Shown one piece after another: positions 31,390 through 42,045 of a stretch of DNA of 64,000 bases (position 1 is its first letter; each line of letters opens with the position of its first letter). Origin of the DNA: Prorocentrum cordatum (taxonomy: Eukaryota; Sar; Dinophyceae; Prorocentrales; Prorocentraceae); contig CAUYUJ010014349.1 in the NCBI GenBank assembly GCA_963575745.1, positions 64,001 to 128,000 of the forward strand. Reading direction: 5' to 3'. The notes under the pieces were generated by a model. It searched no databases. It was not told the DNA's origin and saw only the letters and a list, made by a program, of their open reading frames with translations. Position numbers and translations under genes: made by a program.

Positions 31390-32700
31390 GCGATACGATG
31401 CGTCAGCACTGGAGGCCAGTTCATCAAGTGCGTCCCTGAGCTCCCGTCGCACTGCGTAGCTTAACATATGAGGCTGGGAACAGCAGCAGAATATGAAACA
31501 TTCTTCAGTCCGAGAAGCCAGTTCTGACCCTTTGCGGCAATGATGCCGACCGCTGATCTCCTTCGGGTCGTGGCCCTGCGACGACCACATAACCGCTAGG
31601 CGGCGGGGACCGCCTTGGCGGGGAAGGCCCCGCGACGATCCAGCTGGCACGCCCATGCGAGACAGCATCGGCGAGCTCGAGCGGGCCCTTCGGCGCTGTG
31701 CTCATGAGCTGTTTTGCTTGCGCGTCCTTGAGCACCGCGTCCATCAGAACATTCACCTGCGCCTCTGGATTCGAATTGCAGGCGCACCTTTCCCTCCATG
31801 TTCTTGGAGCCAGGTCGTCGGGGTGTCCTGAGCGAGAAGCGGCGGATGAGCGACGCCAGATGCTGAGGTGTCCTGCCTTTGATGCGAGCGTTGTAGAACT
31901 CCGTCGCTCTGGCCAGAAGCTCGGGAGACGCGGACATCATGGCCCACACGGTCAGGAATCACAGCATGACGAAGGAGGGCCAGGCTTGAGTCGTCGCAAG
32001 GTATCTCCCGAGCGGCACGAGGCAGGTCGACAGCACGACGGCGAAGAACAGCGCTTGCTCGCGAGCCGTGGCAAGGGAGAGCCTGGTGATCTTCGCGACA
32101 AGATCTCCGTTGCCTTTGCTTTTCCCCTTGGCATCCTTCAGGTTCGGCTCTGATCCTGCTACCGCTCCATCCTCTGCAAGGCTCTTCGGGCGTGGCCCTT
32201 AGCTGCACTCCGACCCGCGAGGGCATCTCGTCTTCTCCGCGCGGGTCCGCGCCTATGTCTGCGAACTGGGACGGTGACGCGGGCGGGACGCCCCAGTTGT
32301 ATTGGGGACCACTTAATACCGTCGGGCCACACACTCTAATGATCAAGGCGCCTGGCACTTGGAGCTCCGTGAGCGCCGACGCTCTGTTTCCTCGCATGCT
32401 GTGCAATGGCTTGTCGACGCGATATCAGGTGAAAACATCATCCTTTGCATGCGCAAAACGTATGGGATGCGCCCACAGTGGAAAGTGTTTCCGCACGGGC
32501 CGGTTCATCTTCCAAGGACTTGTGTGCAGACGTTGAGTTAATAAGGGCTCCTGCTTCTTCGGCCTCCAGGGGGCCCAGCAGAGAGCCTGTTCCACGAGGG
32601 GCAACATGCACACCCAGGTTGGCACTACGGAGAGCAGCGGCTTCAATTCCCTCATTTTGATCCGGCAGCGCACAGTTCTTCACAGTCCAGCCGCTCCCTC
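31390..32700 (-). pseudogene. Broken coding region, unknown family
   Basis: On the minus strand several frames give continuous protein-like sequence interrupted by stops and shifts. From high to low coordinates: LRSANLGVHVAPRGTGSLLG (about 32,640-32,580), GPLEAEEAGALINSTSAHKS, then GDLVAKITRLSLATAREQAL followed by FFAVVLSTCLVPLGRYLATT (about 32,110-31,990) and SPELLARATEFYNARIKGRT (about 31,935-31,875), SLIRRFSLRTPRRPGSK. A stop lies near 31,960. The arrangement suggests one former protein of more than 300 residues. It has the texture of proteins I associate with dinoflagellate repeats, but I cannot name it. Confidence 0.45.
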
Positions 32701-33769
32701 GGACACAGTCGCGCGCTGTTCAATGCCCGCTGGGACCCTCATCGCCCACGGATTTGCATCAGGTCTAATCGAGGATTGCTCCAGGATGCCATTTTCTCAG
32801 TGAGAATTGCCAGGCCAAGCAGGGGTCAGTGCCCGTGGGGTTCGGGGAGAGCAAACACACTTTGATACCGCGTCAGCCGTCCTACACTGAATAATCTTCC
32901 AGTGCTCGAGCACTGGTTGGGAGGCCAGCGATCGGGCGCGGCGCGCATCTTCCCAATCTGCGGTGTTGGTCGCGTGTATATACATATGTGTGTGTATATA
33001 TATCGCTCTGCGACCCCAGCCAGCCACCATCAGTGGTCGCGCTTGTGGAGTTGGCCCATCATTTGGCAAACACGTCGTCCATCGCCGAAAAGGCTGACCC
33101 AACTACACGACATGTCAACAGGCATTCCCTCCGTTGGAAGGGGATGTTGGGTTGCTGTCTGAATCGCCCCATGCAGAACGAAGCAGACTTCGCGACCTGC
33201 ATTCGCTGTCCAAGTTCTCACAGATAAGATCTTGGCCAGGCCAAACGTGGACCAATCAGCCGTACAGAGTCTCCGCATCCGCTCTCCACCTCCCCATCCA
33301 TGCTAGCTGCTCCACGCTTGGCCGAGAACAGCCCCCTGCCTCTTCGGAGTTCTCTTGCGGCCGATCCCAGCCAGCTCAGCGTCGAGCGACTCGTCACTCT
33401 GCTTCAGGTCTCACCTGGTCGGCCAGATCCGAGGGGAACACAGCAAGGCCCCAGGACTCGCCTGTTCAACAAGTCGTCGGCGCACCTGCGAGCTCCACGC
33501 GCACCTTCTGGGGGTGCAGAACCTCGCGCTTGGAAGCGCGCCCCTGATCCAAGGGGCCCACGTCGCGCCCCCTCGAGATCCGGCGATCGACCGCGGGGCG
33601 AAATGCATGCACGAACGACGGCGCGGATAGCGGCCCCCATGGGGCACGCCGCAGCTTCTTCTCAACAGCAGGTCACCGCCCTCCGCAGGAAAGGCTGTTC
33701 ACGCCAACTTGCATCGCGGATGACTCAGCGCCTCGCGCCAGGCTCTCGGCCGCGTCATTTGTCGCGCGA
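32700..33769. other. No recognised gene
   Basis: Includes a TATA-rich patch (about 32,977-33,003). The minus strand has protein-like pieces near 33,030-33,278 and the plus strand near 33,300-33,640, without motifs. I looked here for the missing half of the minus-strand LINE RT (see 42,040) and did not see it. Confidence 0.3.
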
Positions 33770-33885
33770 ATGCGGCTCTCATTTGATTTCTTTTCTGCTC
33801 CGCTATGTGCCCGTGCTCCCTCCATCCCGTTATAGTTCTCTCTTTCTCTTTCTCGCTCTCTCTCTTCCTCTGTTTCTTCTGTTCC

Positions 33886-33923
<38 letters not shown>

Positions 33924-34060
33924 CCCCCTTTATTTCTTTTTGTTTTTTCTCTCTCTCTCTCTCTCTCCCTCTCTCTCGCTAGTTATCTCTCTGTCTCCCT
34001 GTTTCTCTGTCTCTTTCTGTCTCTCGCTCTTTCTTTCGCTCTCTCTCTCTCTCTCTCTCT

Positions 34061-34095
<35 letters not shown>

Positions 34096-34173
34096 CCTCC
34101 TCTCTCTCTCTATTTGTTTGTTCTCTCTCTCTCTCTCTCTCTCTCTCCTTTCTCTCTCTCTCCCTCTGTCTAT

Positions 34174-34221
<48 letters not shown>

Positions 34222-34650
34222 TGTTCTCTCTCTCTCACTCTCTCTTTCTCCCTCTCTCTCTCTATTCGTAGTTTTCTCTATATCTCTCTCTTTCTTTGTT
34301 TTTTCTCTCTCTCTCTCTCTCGCGCACTCTCTTTTTTGTTTCTTTTTTTCATGATTTATCTCTCTGTCTCTCCCTCTCCCTCTCTCTCTCTCTCTTCATT
34401 TCTTTAGTTATGTTTTTTTTTTTCCCCTTTTTCCTCTCTCTCTCTCTCTCTCGTTTGTTCTCTCCCTCTCTTTATCTCTTCCTGGCCCTCTCGCTCGCTT
34501 GCCGCCGCGGGTCGGCTCGAGCCGGGGGGGCAATCGGAAGTGGGGGCCTGGGGGGAAAGGACGATTTGCTCTTGACCTCTGCCGGGGTCCGCCGCCGCCC
34601 CCCGCTGCGAGGCCGCGAAGCGCCGCGGGCGCGCCATGGCGAGAAGCATT
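33770..34650 (+). repeat. Long direct repeat, left copy (LTR candidate)
   Basis: GAATGCGGCTCTCATTTGAT at its start and CTCGCTCGCTTGCCGCCGC to GGTCCGCCGCCGCCCCC near its end match the sequence at 41,777-42,045 in the same orientation. Between the matching ends this copy carries about 640 bp of CT microsatellite where the right copy has about 70 bp of plain CT-rich DNA. The pair encloses the Ty1/copia coding remnants, so they may be its long terminal repeats. Terminal TG/CA ends and target duplications were not established. Confidence 0.5.
33835..34480. repeat. (CT)n microsatellite with embedded (TA)n
   Basis: About 640 bp of CT dinucleotides with TTT and CCC interruptions, and a (TA)n run at about 34,204-34,221. 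It sits inside the left copy of the long direct repeat and is best explained as an expansion of its CT-rich segment. Confidence 0.95.
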
Positions 34651-35099
34651 TCGACGAGCAGCTAGCCATGGCGCGACGCTGGGGCGAGTGAGTTGAGCGG
34701 CGGCAGCGACGAGGACGTGATCCGCGAACGAGTGCTGCGACGAGAACGACGTCGCAGCTGACGAGAGCTGCCCCGTCGCGCGAGGGCAGGGGGCCGGCGA
34801 TGGGCGGCGGCGCCCGTAGCTTGGGGGCGCTGCCCCAGGAGGCCCACCCACCGGCGGCGGCGGCGAGTGGCGGAGGCGATCGACTGGCGCCTGCGCGATT
34901 GCAGGAGGCGCCCATTGCAGAGGGGACTTCGGGCTTTCCGCGCTGGGGCGGCCGGGCGCCGCGCTGGCCAGAGATGCAAGGAGGTGTTTGGCCACGTGGA
35001 TCGAGGGCGTCAGCCTGCGCGCCCGGTGGCGACGGGCTGCCCCGGCGGCGCGATGCCTGACAGGCGTGGCGAGGGCGGTGGGCGAGTCCATCCCGATTG

Positions 35100-36000
35100 A
35101 CGAGTTGCGCGCGATGCCCCGGGCGCGGGTCGCGGGCCTTCGCAAGGGAGGAGGCGCCGATGAAGACGAGTAAGACGAGGGGCAAGGCCGTCGGGAGGAG
35201 CCCAACCCTTGGCGGGCATCAACAGGCAGATGGAGGTGCTCGCGACCGCTAGCGTGGACGCGCAGTCGTGGCGCGACCAGGTGATGGTTTACCTCTACAA
35301 GCAGCTGCGCTGCCGCGCAGGCGAGGGCTCGATGACCTTGTTCGGTGAGGCTCGTGGCCCACTGGGCCTCGGGCTGGAAAGGCAAGACGATTCTGAGGCG
35401 TTGTCGACGATCTTACGCGAAGTTGAGGGCGACCCCGAACCGGCGCAAGTGCTCGGCACCCTAGAGACCCGCCAGGGGTCAGCGATGGAGGACCCCATCG
35501 CGGCGCGCGATAGCAAGGGCCGAGCAGGGCGCTTCAGTTTGGCAAGGGCAAAACGGGCATTGCGAGCTCCAGCAGCGGGGGGAAGTTTGTCGGCGCGGGC
35601 GGCAAGGGCCATTCGAAGTCGACAAGTCGAAGACGGAACGCTACGCCCGCGGAAGGACCAGCCGCTGGGCTGGAGACGCAGGTTGCCCGAAGTTCAAGGA
35701 TTTGGGGCTGAGCAAGCGAAGCAGAGACTGAGGCAGCGGACCAAGCCGGGGTGGCATGCACCTGGTCGACCTGTTTGACACCCGGGAGGGCAACGACGCG
35801 CTGAAGGCCGACTTGCTCGAGGCCCGCGTCGCCGAGGTCACGGCTGAGCAGTCCGCCTTGCGCGCCGCATCAGCTGGGCCGCCGCGGGAGGTTATGTCGT
35901 CGCCGGCCCCTGTCGGCGGACGCGGAGACGCTGCATTCAGTCTGCAACGGCGCGGTCTCTGGCGATGCTCGCGCAATTAAGATCGAGGACTTGCAGGGGG
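35100..36000 (+). pseudogene. Probable gag-like region of the copia element
   Basis: Frames give protein-like sequence such as INRQMEVLATASVDAQSWR (from 35,215) and DLFDTREGNDALKADLLEAR (about 35,764). The zinc-knuckle-like segment near 35,640 has lost most of its cysteines. Assignment to gag rests on position upstream of the protease and on this weak motif. Confidence 0.35.
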
Positions 36001-36019
36001 TTGAGGATCGACAAGAACA

Positions 36020-36265
36020 TCGAAAAAGGAATGGCAGTTCGCGGCCGCCCCGTTCGGGGGCGGCGAGAAGCAGATGTCGCTGGCGAAATGGGTTGTCTCC
36101 GTCACCGTTTCCAATGCCGACGCCTGCCCGGCGTTCTCGGCGATCGCGGGCTCGGCGCTGCATTTGCTCATCGGCAAGGGCGCGCTGAGGGCCATGGGCG
36201 CAGAAGTTGATTTCGAGGTGGTCTCGCTCGCGTCTTCGAAGTGGGGCAGTGCTTGGCGCGCCTGT
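36020..36265 (+). pseudogene. Retropepsin-like aspartic protease remnant
   Basis: The frame beginning GGGEKQMSLAKWVVSVTV continues to LHLLIGKGALRAMGAEVDF. The second part corresponds to the LLxG/R-xxLxxMGA-xID segment near the end of retroviral-type aspartic proteases. The active-site DT/SG region should lie just upstream and is not readable, so the enzyme is presumably dead. Confidence 0.55.
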
Positions 36266-36279
36266 ACGAGACCTACAGC

Positions 36280-36900
36280 GGCCGCTACTCCACGCCAGAT
36301 ATCCTGCGCGCTGGCTGGGCGCCCCCCGCTGGATCACCTACGACGGCGAACGAGGCGGCGTTCAGGGTTCGCTCGAAGGTCACGGGGGCGCCGATGACGA
36401 TCTGGTCGTAGATGGACGCGCGAGGCGATGGCGGATCTCAGCCGGTTCCAGCAGAACCGAGGGCGAAGGGCAGCATGTGCCAGACGTCGAGGACTGGGAC
36501 ATGCCGGGAGGTGACGACATGAACCTCGATGGCCTTCAGATTCGGCAGCGCTGTGACCAAGACGCCATGGCGTTCAAATCAATGAGTCGCGCCGAGCCGA
36601 ACTCGCGGGCGGCAGGTCTCGCGAGGCGATCTGCTTCAACGCCGGCGACGTCATCAGGGGGCTGCGCTGGGTCGGGGATTGCCCGCTGAGGAGGCGCGCG
36701 CGCCGCTGGGCCCGCCTGGGAACATCGTCGCGCGGCTATGGCTCGAGCCCCCGAGGCCTGCCCGCGCGCCGGACGAGGCGCGCCCGCCTCTTGTGCGACC
36801 GCGAGCAGTTGGAGCGGGTTCCGAGGGGCGCATTGAACGACGTGGCCGAGGTCCTGGACAGTCCAAGGGCCCCTACCTTGACTTGGGGGCGCTGCTGGAT
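36280..36900 (+). pseudogene. Integrase and post-integrase remnant
   Basis: LYETYSGRYSTPDILRAGW (about 36,265) and RWLGAPRWITYDGERGG (about 36,310-36,360) fit the integrase core, where the Asp of a T-D-G/N-G-x-E/G context is catalytic. Further on, AELAGGRSREAICFNAGDVI (about 36,595) and LLCDREQLERVPRGALNDVA (about 36,790-36,850) resemble the chromatin-binding tail that follows copia integrases, usually written as GDxV ... REQLR. The remaining catalytic residues cannot be placed because of frameshifts. Confidence 0.55.
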
Positions 36901-38100
36901 CGCCTGATGGACGCGGGCCCCAGGCAGAAGCGGAGGGCACCCCAGGGGGGGGCGAGGCGCTCGTCACAGCAGGGGCAACGCGTGGCGTCCCTGGATCCGG
37001 CGAGCAAGTAGGAAGCCCTGCCCGCGGCACATTGAGTTCCGCAGCTTCAGGAGTGCCTGCGAAGAGACGCGCGCGCATGCCGCCGCCCAGCGACAACAAG
37101 ATCACGAGCGAGCTGGTGGACCACGTGCGCCAGCAGCGGGCGCCGATCGAAGGGGGCACCGATAACCTGACCGCGACGGCGCTGAGGTCTGCATCGTACG
37201 CCTACGAAGAGGCGCTCGCAGCGCAAACGATGTCGCGACGAGCTTGGCATCGAGGGGCATTGCTCCCCGGCTGACCGGGCTCGACCCGCGCCATTCGACG
37301 TGCGAGCCCGGCCGCCGGGGGGGCCCTCTGCGTTATCCTGGTTGCTGCCCTCGCGGGTCGAGAAGGAGGTGGACTTCGCGGCTCAGGACGCGCGGGCGTC
37401 GACTGCGGAGACTTGCGCGAAGAGACCTGGTGGAGACACCAGCAGAGCTCCAGCCCTGGCAGAAAGATTCAAACGCGTTGAAAATCTACCCTCAGATCTA
37501 CCTGACGGAGTTCGGTCCGGATTTCGGGGCGCGGGGTGCTGTGTGCGAGGCGGTCGTCAGCGGGCAAAACGATATCCAGTCTTGGATTTCCAGGATCTTC
37601 ACCATGAGGGAGGCGGCGCGACGCGAAGCGGCACGACTGGGGCCGCCCACAAGAGCTAGTCGCTGGAGTTCGGCGACGACTTCAGGTCTGCCAAGAGGCG
37701 AAAGGAGGCGCTGCAGGAGTTGAAGGGGGAGAAGCCATTCCCTGCGGCCTTTGGAGCAACCAGACCTACTTCTGGGCTGATCACGGACGAGTTCAATAGA
37801 GACGACTTCGTGACCGGCCGTTCCTGGGCTCCGCGGCAGCAGCGACAAAGGAACAGGACAGACACGGATGACCTTGATCGGTTGAAAAATGCGATGTGGT
37901 CACGAGTTTGGGGCGAGCTGGCGCTGGTGGGAGTTCTACGGCGAGACTGCGTCGCGTAGCTGGGCCAATGCATGCGTGGCCTGAAGCCGGCTGGTGAAAG
38001 GCCCCGTCGGGAAATTGCAAGGTTCGCGGCATCGCATCCGGAGTTGCTGGCCGACCTCGGGCCGAAGCGCAACAACCCACGCGAGCGCGACATCATCATC
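36900..38100 (+). pseudogene. Linker between integrase and RT of the copia element
   Basis: Pieces such as KITSELVDHVRQQRAPIEGG (about 37,100) and RVEKEVDFAAQDARAST (about 37,357) lie here. The second resembles the KEVDF-type segment that often precedes RT in copia polyproteins. No catalytic motif is expected. Several frame changes. Confidence 0.45.
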
Positions 38101-38820
38101 GGAGGCCCCAGCGCGACGACGTGCATTGGTCATTGCCCAGAGAAGTTGGCGAAGATCATCCCGAAGTGCACGATGACTCTGTTCGGGCCGACGGAGGTGC
38201 CCCACGTTGACGGGGTGGAGCCCGAGTCAATGGGGCGCGAGGGCAAGGGCGACTACGTCCTGAGCACGCGGTGGGTGCTGGCAGATAAAAGCGACGCGAT
38301 GCGGAGGGCATCGCAAGGACTGGCCCCTGAATGCGACCGCGCGGCTCGCGGTCAACAGTGGCGACCCGGGGCGGCCCGAGCAGGAGTCCAGCGCGCGCGC
38401 GGGCACTTTCTTCGCGACGACCCGGTCGGAGATGATTTCGACGCGACGCAGGTGGCAGCCTCTCACCCGGAACGGGCGCTAGGATCCAAGGGCGTGAGCG
38501 GCGCGTTCTTGATGGGCGAGATGGACGAGCGAGGCCCAGTGTTTCGCGCGCCCCATCATGGATCGGCGTTCGCTGAATTTCCCGAGATCGAATGGCGCGA
38601 GTTCGGAAAGGCGCGTTCGGGCCCCCGACGGCGCCGACGTTGCGGCGCCTCAAGGTGGTGGCTGCTGCCCGCGAGCTGGGGCTGGAGGGCTCGCGATCGG
38701 ACCCTGCTTTGTCGGCGTAGCACGACCTGCGGGCGATGGGGGGGGGGCCCGACAGCCTGCGGGGGTGCGCCTGAGATTGCGCGGGCGACCTTCCCGGGGC
38801 CAGCGGCGACAAGATGGTGA
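38100..38820 (+). pseudogene. Ty1/copia reverse transcriptase, N-terminal half
   Basis: One long frame (37,972-38,820) contains VLSTRWVLADKSD, the usual WVxxxK start of copia RT, and QVAASHPERALGSKGVSG followed by AFLMGEMDERGPVF. The latter corresponds to the D-V-x-G/T-A-F-L-x-G motif; here the catalytic Asp position reads Lys-Gly-Val, so it appears mutated. RLKVVAAARELGLEG follows in another frame at about 38,648-38,692, in agreement with the LWxxxxxxxLxxxGF region. Confidence 0.7.
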
Positions 38821-39190
38821 TTTTGATGGGCGAGCTGGGCGTGGAGTTCGGCGTCGGGGGCGAGGAGTGAGACGGGGCCGCGTTGCGATGCGAAGGATCA
38901 GACCCATCCATAAGGAGCCATTCAGATGGACATGGCGGGGTACGCAGCGGGACTGGAGCCTGCGACTGCGCCCAGATCCCGGAGGGCAGGCGCGCGCCTG
39001 CCCATGGATGCGCTGGAGCGGAAGGAGCACCCGCACGATATAAGCTGGCTCGCGACGAAGCTGCGCGCGGAACACTCGCGCGACCTGGCGGCGCTGCAGC
39101 GCGAGACGCGCAGGAAGGCGGGCCCGAGGGCTTCCGGCTTCGGTCGCGGCCGACCATGTGCGAGGGAGGTGCGCGACCCAGATTAGAAGA
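38821..39190 (+). pseudogene. Copia RT C-terminal/connection region
   Basis: The frame from 38,926 reads MDMAGYAAGLEPATAP then SWLATKLRAEHSRDLAALQR. The motif LxxxTRPDxxxxVxxL, which marks the junction of RT and RNase H in copia elements, corresponds to LATKLRAEHSRDLAAL. It ends at TAG 39,184-39,186. The YVDD catalytic site should lie between 38,700 and 38,900 and is not recognisable. Confidence 0.55.
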
Positions 39191-39329
39191 TCACGGCGCG
39201 GCCGCTCGACCTGAAACGCTTCGGGGCCTCGGCGGCCTCAGGCGGGCATTTCGACCTGGATCGTTTCAGGCTCGGCCTGGAACGTTTCGACCTGAAACGC
39301 TTCAGGTTCTCAGCACCACCGCGAAGGGC

Positions 39330-39681
39330 GGCGCCGCGCTTCAGTCCGTCCCGGCCGCGGAGATGATCGGCGCGCGGAGCGGCGACCTGATCGCGTTCGC
39401 TGACCAGGAGCTCGTGGGTGATGGATGATGGAGTTGGTAGTTTCTCTTTCCTGGAGGGCGAATCCCCGCGTTGAAGCGCGCGGCGGGGATGTCCTACGCG
39501 GCGGAGGTGATCCGTCGGCGACACACTGGATGCTGCACAGGGCGCGAGGGACCAAAGCGTGGAGATGTTGGACGGCCTGGTGGCGCGAGGTGCCAGGGTG
39601 AAGCTGCCAGGTTGGCAGATCCCTCTGACAGTGGAGACGGCTCCTATGGATGAATGCGACAGGCTCAATTCGGACGTCTGA
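39330..39681 (+). pseudogene. Copia RNase H remnant
   Basis: SYAAEVI at about 39,489 matches the S-(T/S)-xE/A-AE segment of copia RNase H, with the conserved Glu retained. After a frame change, VEMLDGLVARGARVKLPGW (from about 39,560) continues to ETAPMDECDRLNSDV before TGA 39,679-39,681. In related elements a T/V-D-(C/S)-x-S-L segment occurs about here. The enzyme normally removes template RNA during reverse transcription. Confidence 0.5.
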
Positions 39682-39984
39682 GAGGGAAGATGCGCTTCGA
39701 AGCCGGTGGCCTGGAGCTTGCCAGCATCGGCGGGCCGCCCGCAGACGGCGCCCCGCTGGACAGACGGAACCAGCATGCTGAGCGACGCGCAAACCATTAA
39801 CCAAGGATCTGTCCGCAGATCAGTTGCGAGAGGAGCAAGAGCGCGGGACGTGAAGTATCGAGTTCAGGGCTGGGATGGCGAAGATTGCCAGGCGTTTGGC
39901 ACGCGAGCGCTGGGGGCACGGATGCGTGAGTGAGCGAAAGACGGACTGTTCACACCTGACAGAAGCGTGTTCTGCCGCGGCTGG

Positions 39985-41300
39985 CAGAAAACCAGAGGGG
40001 GTCACCGGGATTTCCAACCCTTCACCCCCCTTCGAAAAACGGGTAACTCTACCGGTTCGACCCCCCCCGCCCGTTCCATCATGAAAGGGGGGGGATGAAG
40101 GGGAGGGATCACTACCGGTTCGAAACCCCCCCCCCCCCCCCCCCCCCCCCCCCTCTTCGCCGCCGGCAAACAATGCCCCCTCCTCCCCCACCCCGGATGG
40201 GGGATGGTGGTGGGGACAGTGGTTGGGACGGTGGCGGGGATGGTGGTGGGGAGTGGAATTAGTGGGACAATGGAGGAACAGTGGGGACAGTTGGAAGAGT
40301 GGGACCGTGGAGGGGACACTGGTGGGGACGGTGCGGACAGTGCGACAGTGGTGGGGACACTGGCGGGGAGAGTGGGGACAGTGGTGGGATGAGTGGGGAC
40401 AGTGGTGAGGGTACAGTGGGACAGTGGTGGGGACAGTAGAGACAGTGGGATTATGGTGGGGACAGTGGTGGGGGCGGTTGCGACGACGGTGGTGGGACAA
40501 TGGGACACTGGGGAAAATGTGGATAATTGTGGGGACAGCGGGGCCTGTGAGACGGTGGCGGGGACAGTGGGGACAGTGGGACAACACAAAGGGACAGCGG
40601 TGGGGTCAGTGGGGAGAGCGGGACTGTTGTGAAGACAGTTGGATCAATGGGACAGTGGAGGGGACAGTGGGGAAAGTGGGACCGTGGTGGGGACAGTGGC
40701 GGGGACAGTGGGGACAGCTGGGACAGTGGGACAGTGGCGGAGACAGTGGGGACAGTGGGACAGTGGTGGGGACAGCGGTGCGGGGGCATTGGGGGCAATG
40801 GGACAGTGTTGGGGACTGGCGGTGGGGGCAATGGTGAAGACGGTAGTGGGACAATGGGACAGTGGTACAGTGGGGACTGGCGGGGACGCTGGGGACAAAG
40901 GACACTGGTGGGAACAGTGGGACAGTGGTGGGGACAGTGGGGACATTGGGACAGTGGCGAGGATGGTGGGGACACTGGGAATGTGGCGGGGACAGTGGGG
41001 AGCGTGGGACCGTGGTGGGGACAGTGGCGGGGACAGTAGGGACTGTGCGACAGTGGTGGGTGGCACTGGTGGGGACAGTGGCGGGAACAGTGGGGACAGT
41101 GGGACAGTGATGAGATGGGGATTGTCGTGGTGGGGACAATGGTGAGGGCGGTGGTGAAGACGGTGGTGGGGATCCAGGAGTCGTTTGCTGGCGGCGAGTG
41201 GTGGATGGGGGGTTTCGAATCGGTCGTGACCCCCCTGGTTTTCAGGGGGGGGTTGAACCGGTAGTAACCCCTTCTGTTTTCAGAAAGGGCGGGGGGGGGC
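39985..41300. mobile_element. Inverted-repeat unit with an internal minisatellite
   Basis: Left arm about 39,985-40,190 contains ACTACCGGTTCGAAACCCCC and CGCCGCCGGCAAACAATG. The right arm, about 41,165-41,300, contains the reverse complement of related sequence (CGACCGATTCGAAACCCCCC; CGCCGCCAGCAAACGACT). Within each arm an AAAACCAGGGGGGTCAC-like unit is repeated. The arms surround the GGGGACAGT minisatellite. This is a foldback or MITE-like arrangement, possibly inserted into the copia element, since it lies between the coding remnants and the right LTR candidate. Confidence 0.6.
40200..41160. repeat. GTGGGGACAGTGG minisatellite
   Basis: About 960 bp of GGGGACAGT and GGGACAGTGG units in variable order, all on one strand (G-rich plus strand). 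GGGG runs recur every 9-15 bp, so G-quadruplex formation is plausible. Frames across it give Gly/Thr/Val or Trp/Gly repeats on plus and Pro/His/Cys repeats on minus. Confidence 0.95.
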
Positions 41301-41776
41301 GTGCCCGGGGAAGGGGGGGTGTTCAAGCAGGGGGGTGATATTCGGAAGGAGGTACCCCTGGTTTCCGGAGCGGTGGATCACGCTCTCTCTTACACCTGGG
41401 GTTATTGAGTCATGATGTGTACAGAATTAATGTGTTCTCCCTCCCCTCACGCGCTGTGCCGAGGTTGTTGCGCGTTTGCGCGTTCGCGTTCAGAACATTG
41501 TTTTGTTCCTTGCTCGCAATACGAATATCTGCGTGGGCGGATGAGTCCAGACCGAGGTTGTTTCTTGGGAGATATGATATGATGCGGGAGACTTCCTAGA
41601 CAGAATTTGCTGAGAGAGATTTCGGAAAGGAGTTCTTGGTACTGTGAGAGTTCAAATGCAGGATCAGATTTCGCGTTCGCGGGTCGCCAACGCGATGTCC
41701 CTTTCAATTTTGGGAGATGTGTTTGCTTAAGTTTGCAGCGAGGGCAAATCGACAACGATGAGGACTCCGTGTGGTA
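41301..41776. other. No recognised gene
   Basis: G-runs near 41,290-41,335 followed by ordinary mixed sequence. The minus strand is open here (41,447-42,124) but carries no RT motif. Confidence 0.4.
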
Positions 41777-42045
41777 AGAATGTGGCGCTCGTTCGATTTC
41801 TTCTCTGCTCCTCTTTATATTCTCGCATTCCCCCTTTTCCCCTCGGTTTCTCCTCTCTTCCTCCACCCCTCTCGCTCGCTTGCTGCTGCTGGCTCGGCTC
41901 GAGCTGGCTTGCGGCAGTCTTGCCACTGGAAGTGAAGCCCTGGGAGCAAAGGGCGCCTTCCTCTTAGCCCCTCCGCGGGACCACCGCCGTCCCCAGCTGC
42001 GGGGTCGGGAGAGTAGGGCCCTGGAGGCTCCCTGGCCATGAGGGG
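41777..42045 (+). repeat. Long direct repeat, right copy (LTR candidate)
   Basis: Matches 33,770-34,650 at its start (GAATGTGGCGCTCGTTCGAT) and through CTCGCTCGCTTGCTGCTGC, CTCGGCTCGAGC and GGGACCACCGCCGTCCCC. It lacks the CT expansion of the left copy. Its right edge coincides with the point where the minus-strand LINE frame breaks off. Confidence 0.5.

Larger units (their letters stand above)
35100..39700 (+). mobile_element. Decayed Ty1/copia-like retrotransposon
   Basis: GC-rich, non-repetitive DNA in which the copia order protease, integrase, RT, RNase H can be followed on the plus strand through many frameshifts and stops. A degenerate zinc-knuckle-like piece, RYARGRTSRWAGDAGCPKF, lies near 35,640-35,700, so a gag-like part probably precedes it. 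The order integrase before RT separates it from Ty3/gypsy elements. Candidate long terminal repeats are at 33,770-34,650 and 41,777-42,045. No primer-binding site or polypurine tract was identified. Confidence 0.75.

Noticed and set aside
33300-34407. Leu/Ser-rich membrane-like ORF over 33,800-34,400
   Set aside because: The hydrophobic run is encoded by the CT microsatellite.
40204-41326. Gly/Thr or Pro/His repeat proteins in the GGGGACAGT array
   Set aside because: All frames on both strands are open because the unit lacks stop codons; there is no flanking coding sequence.
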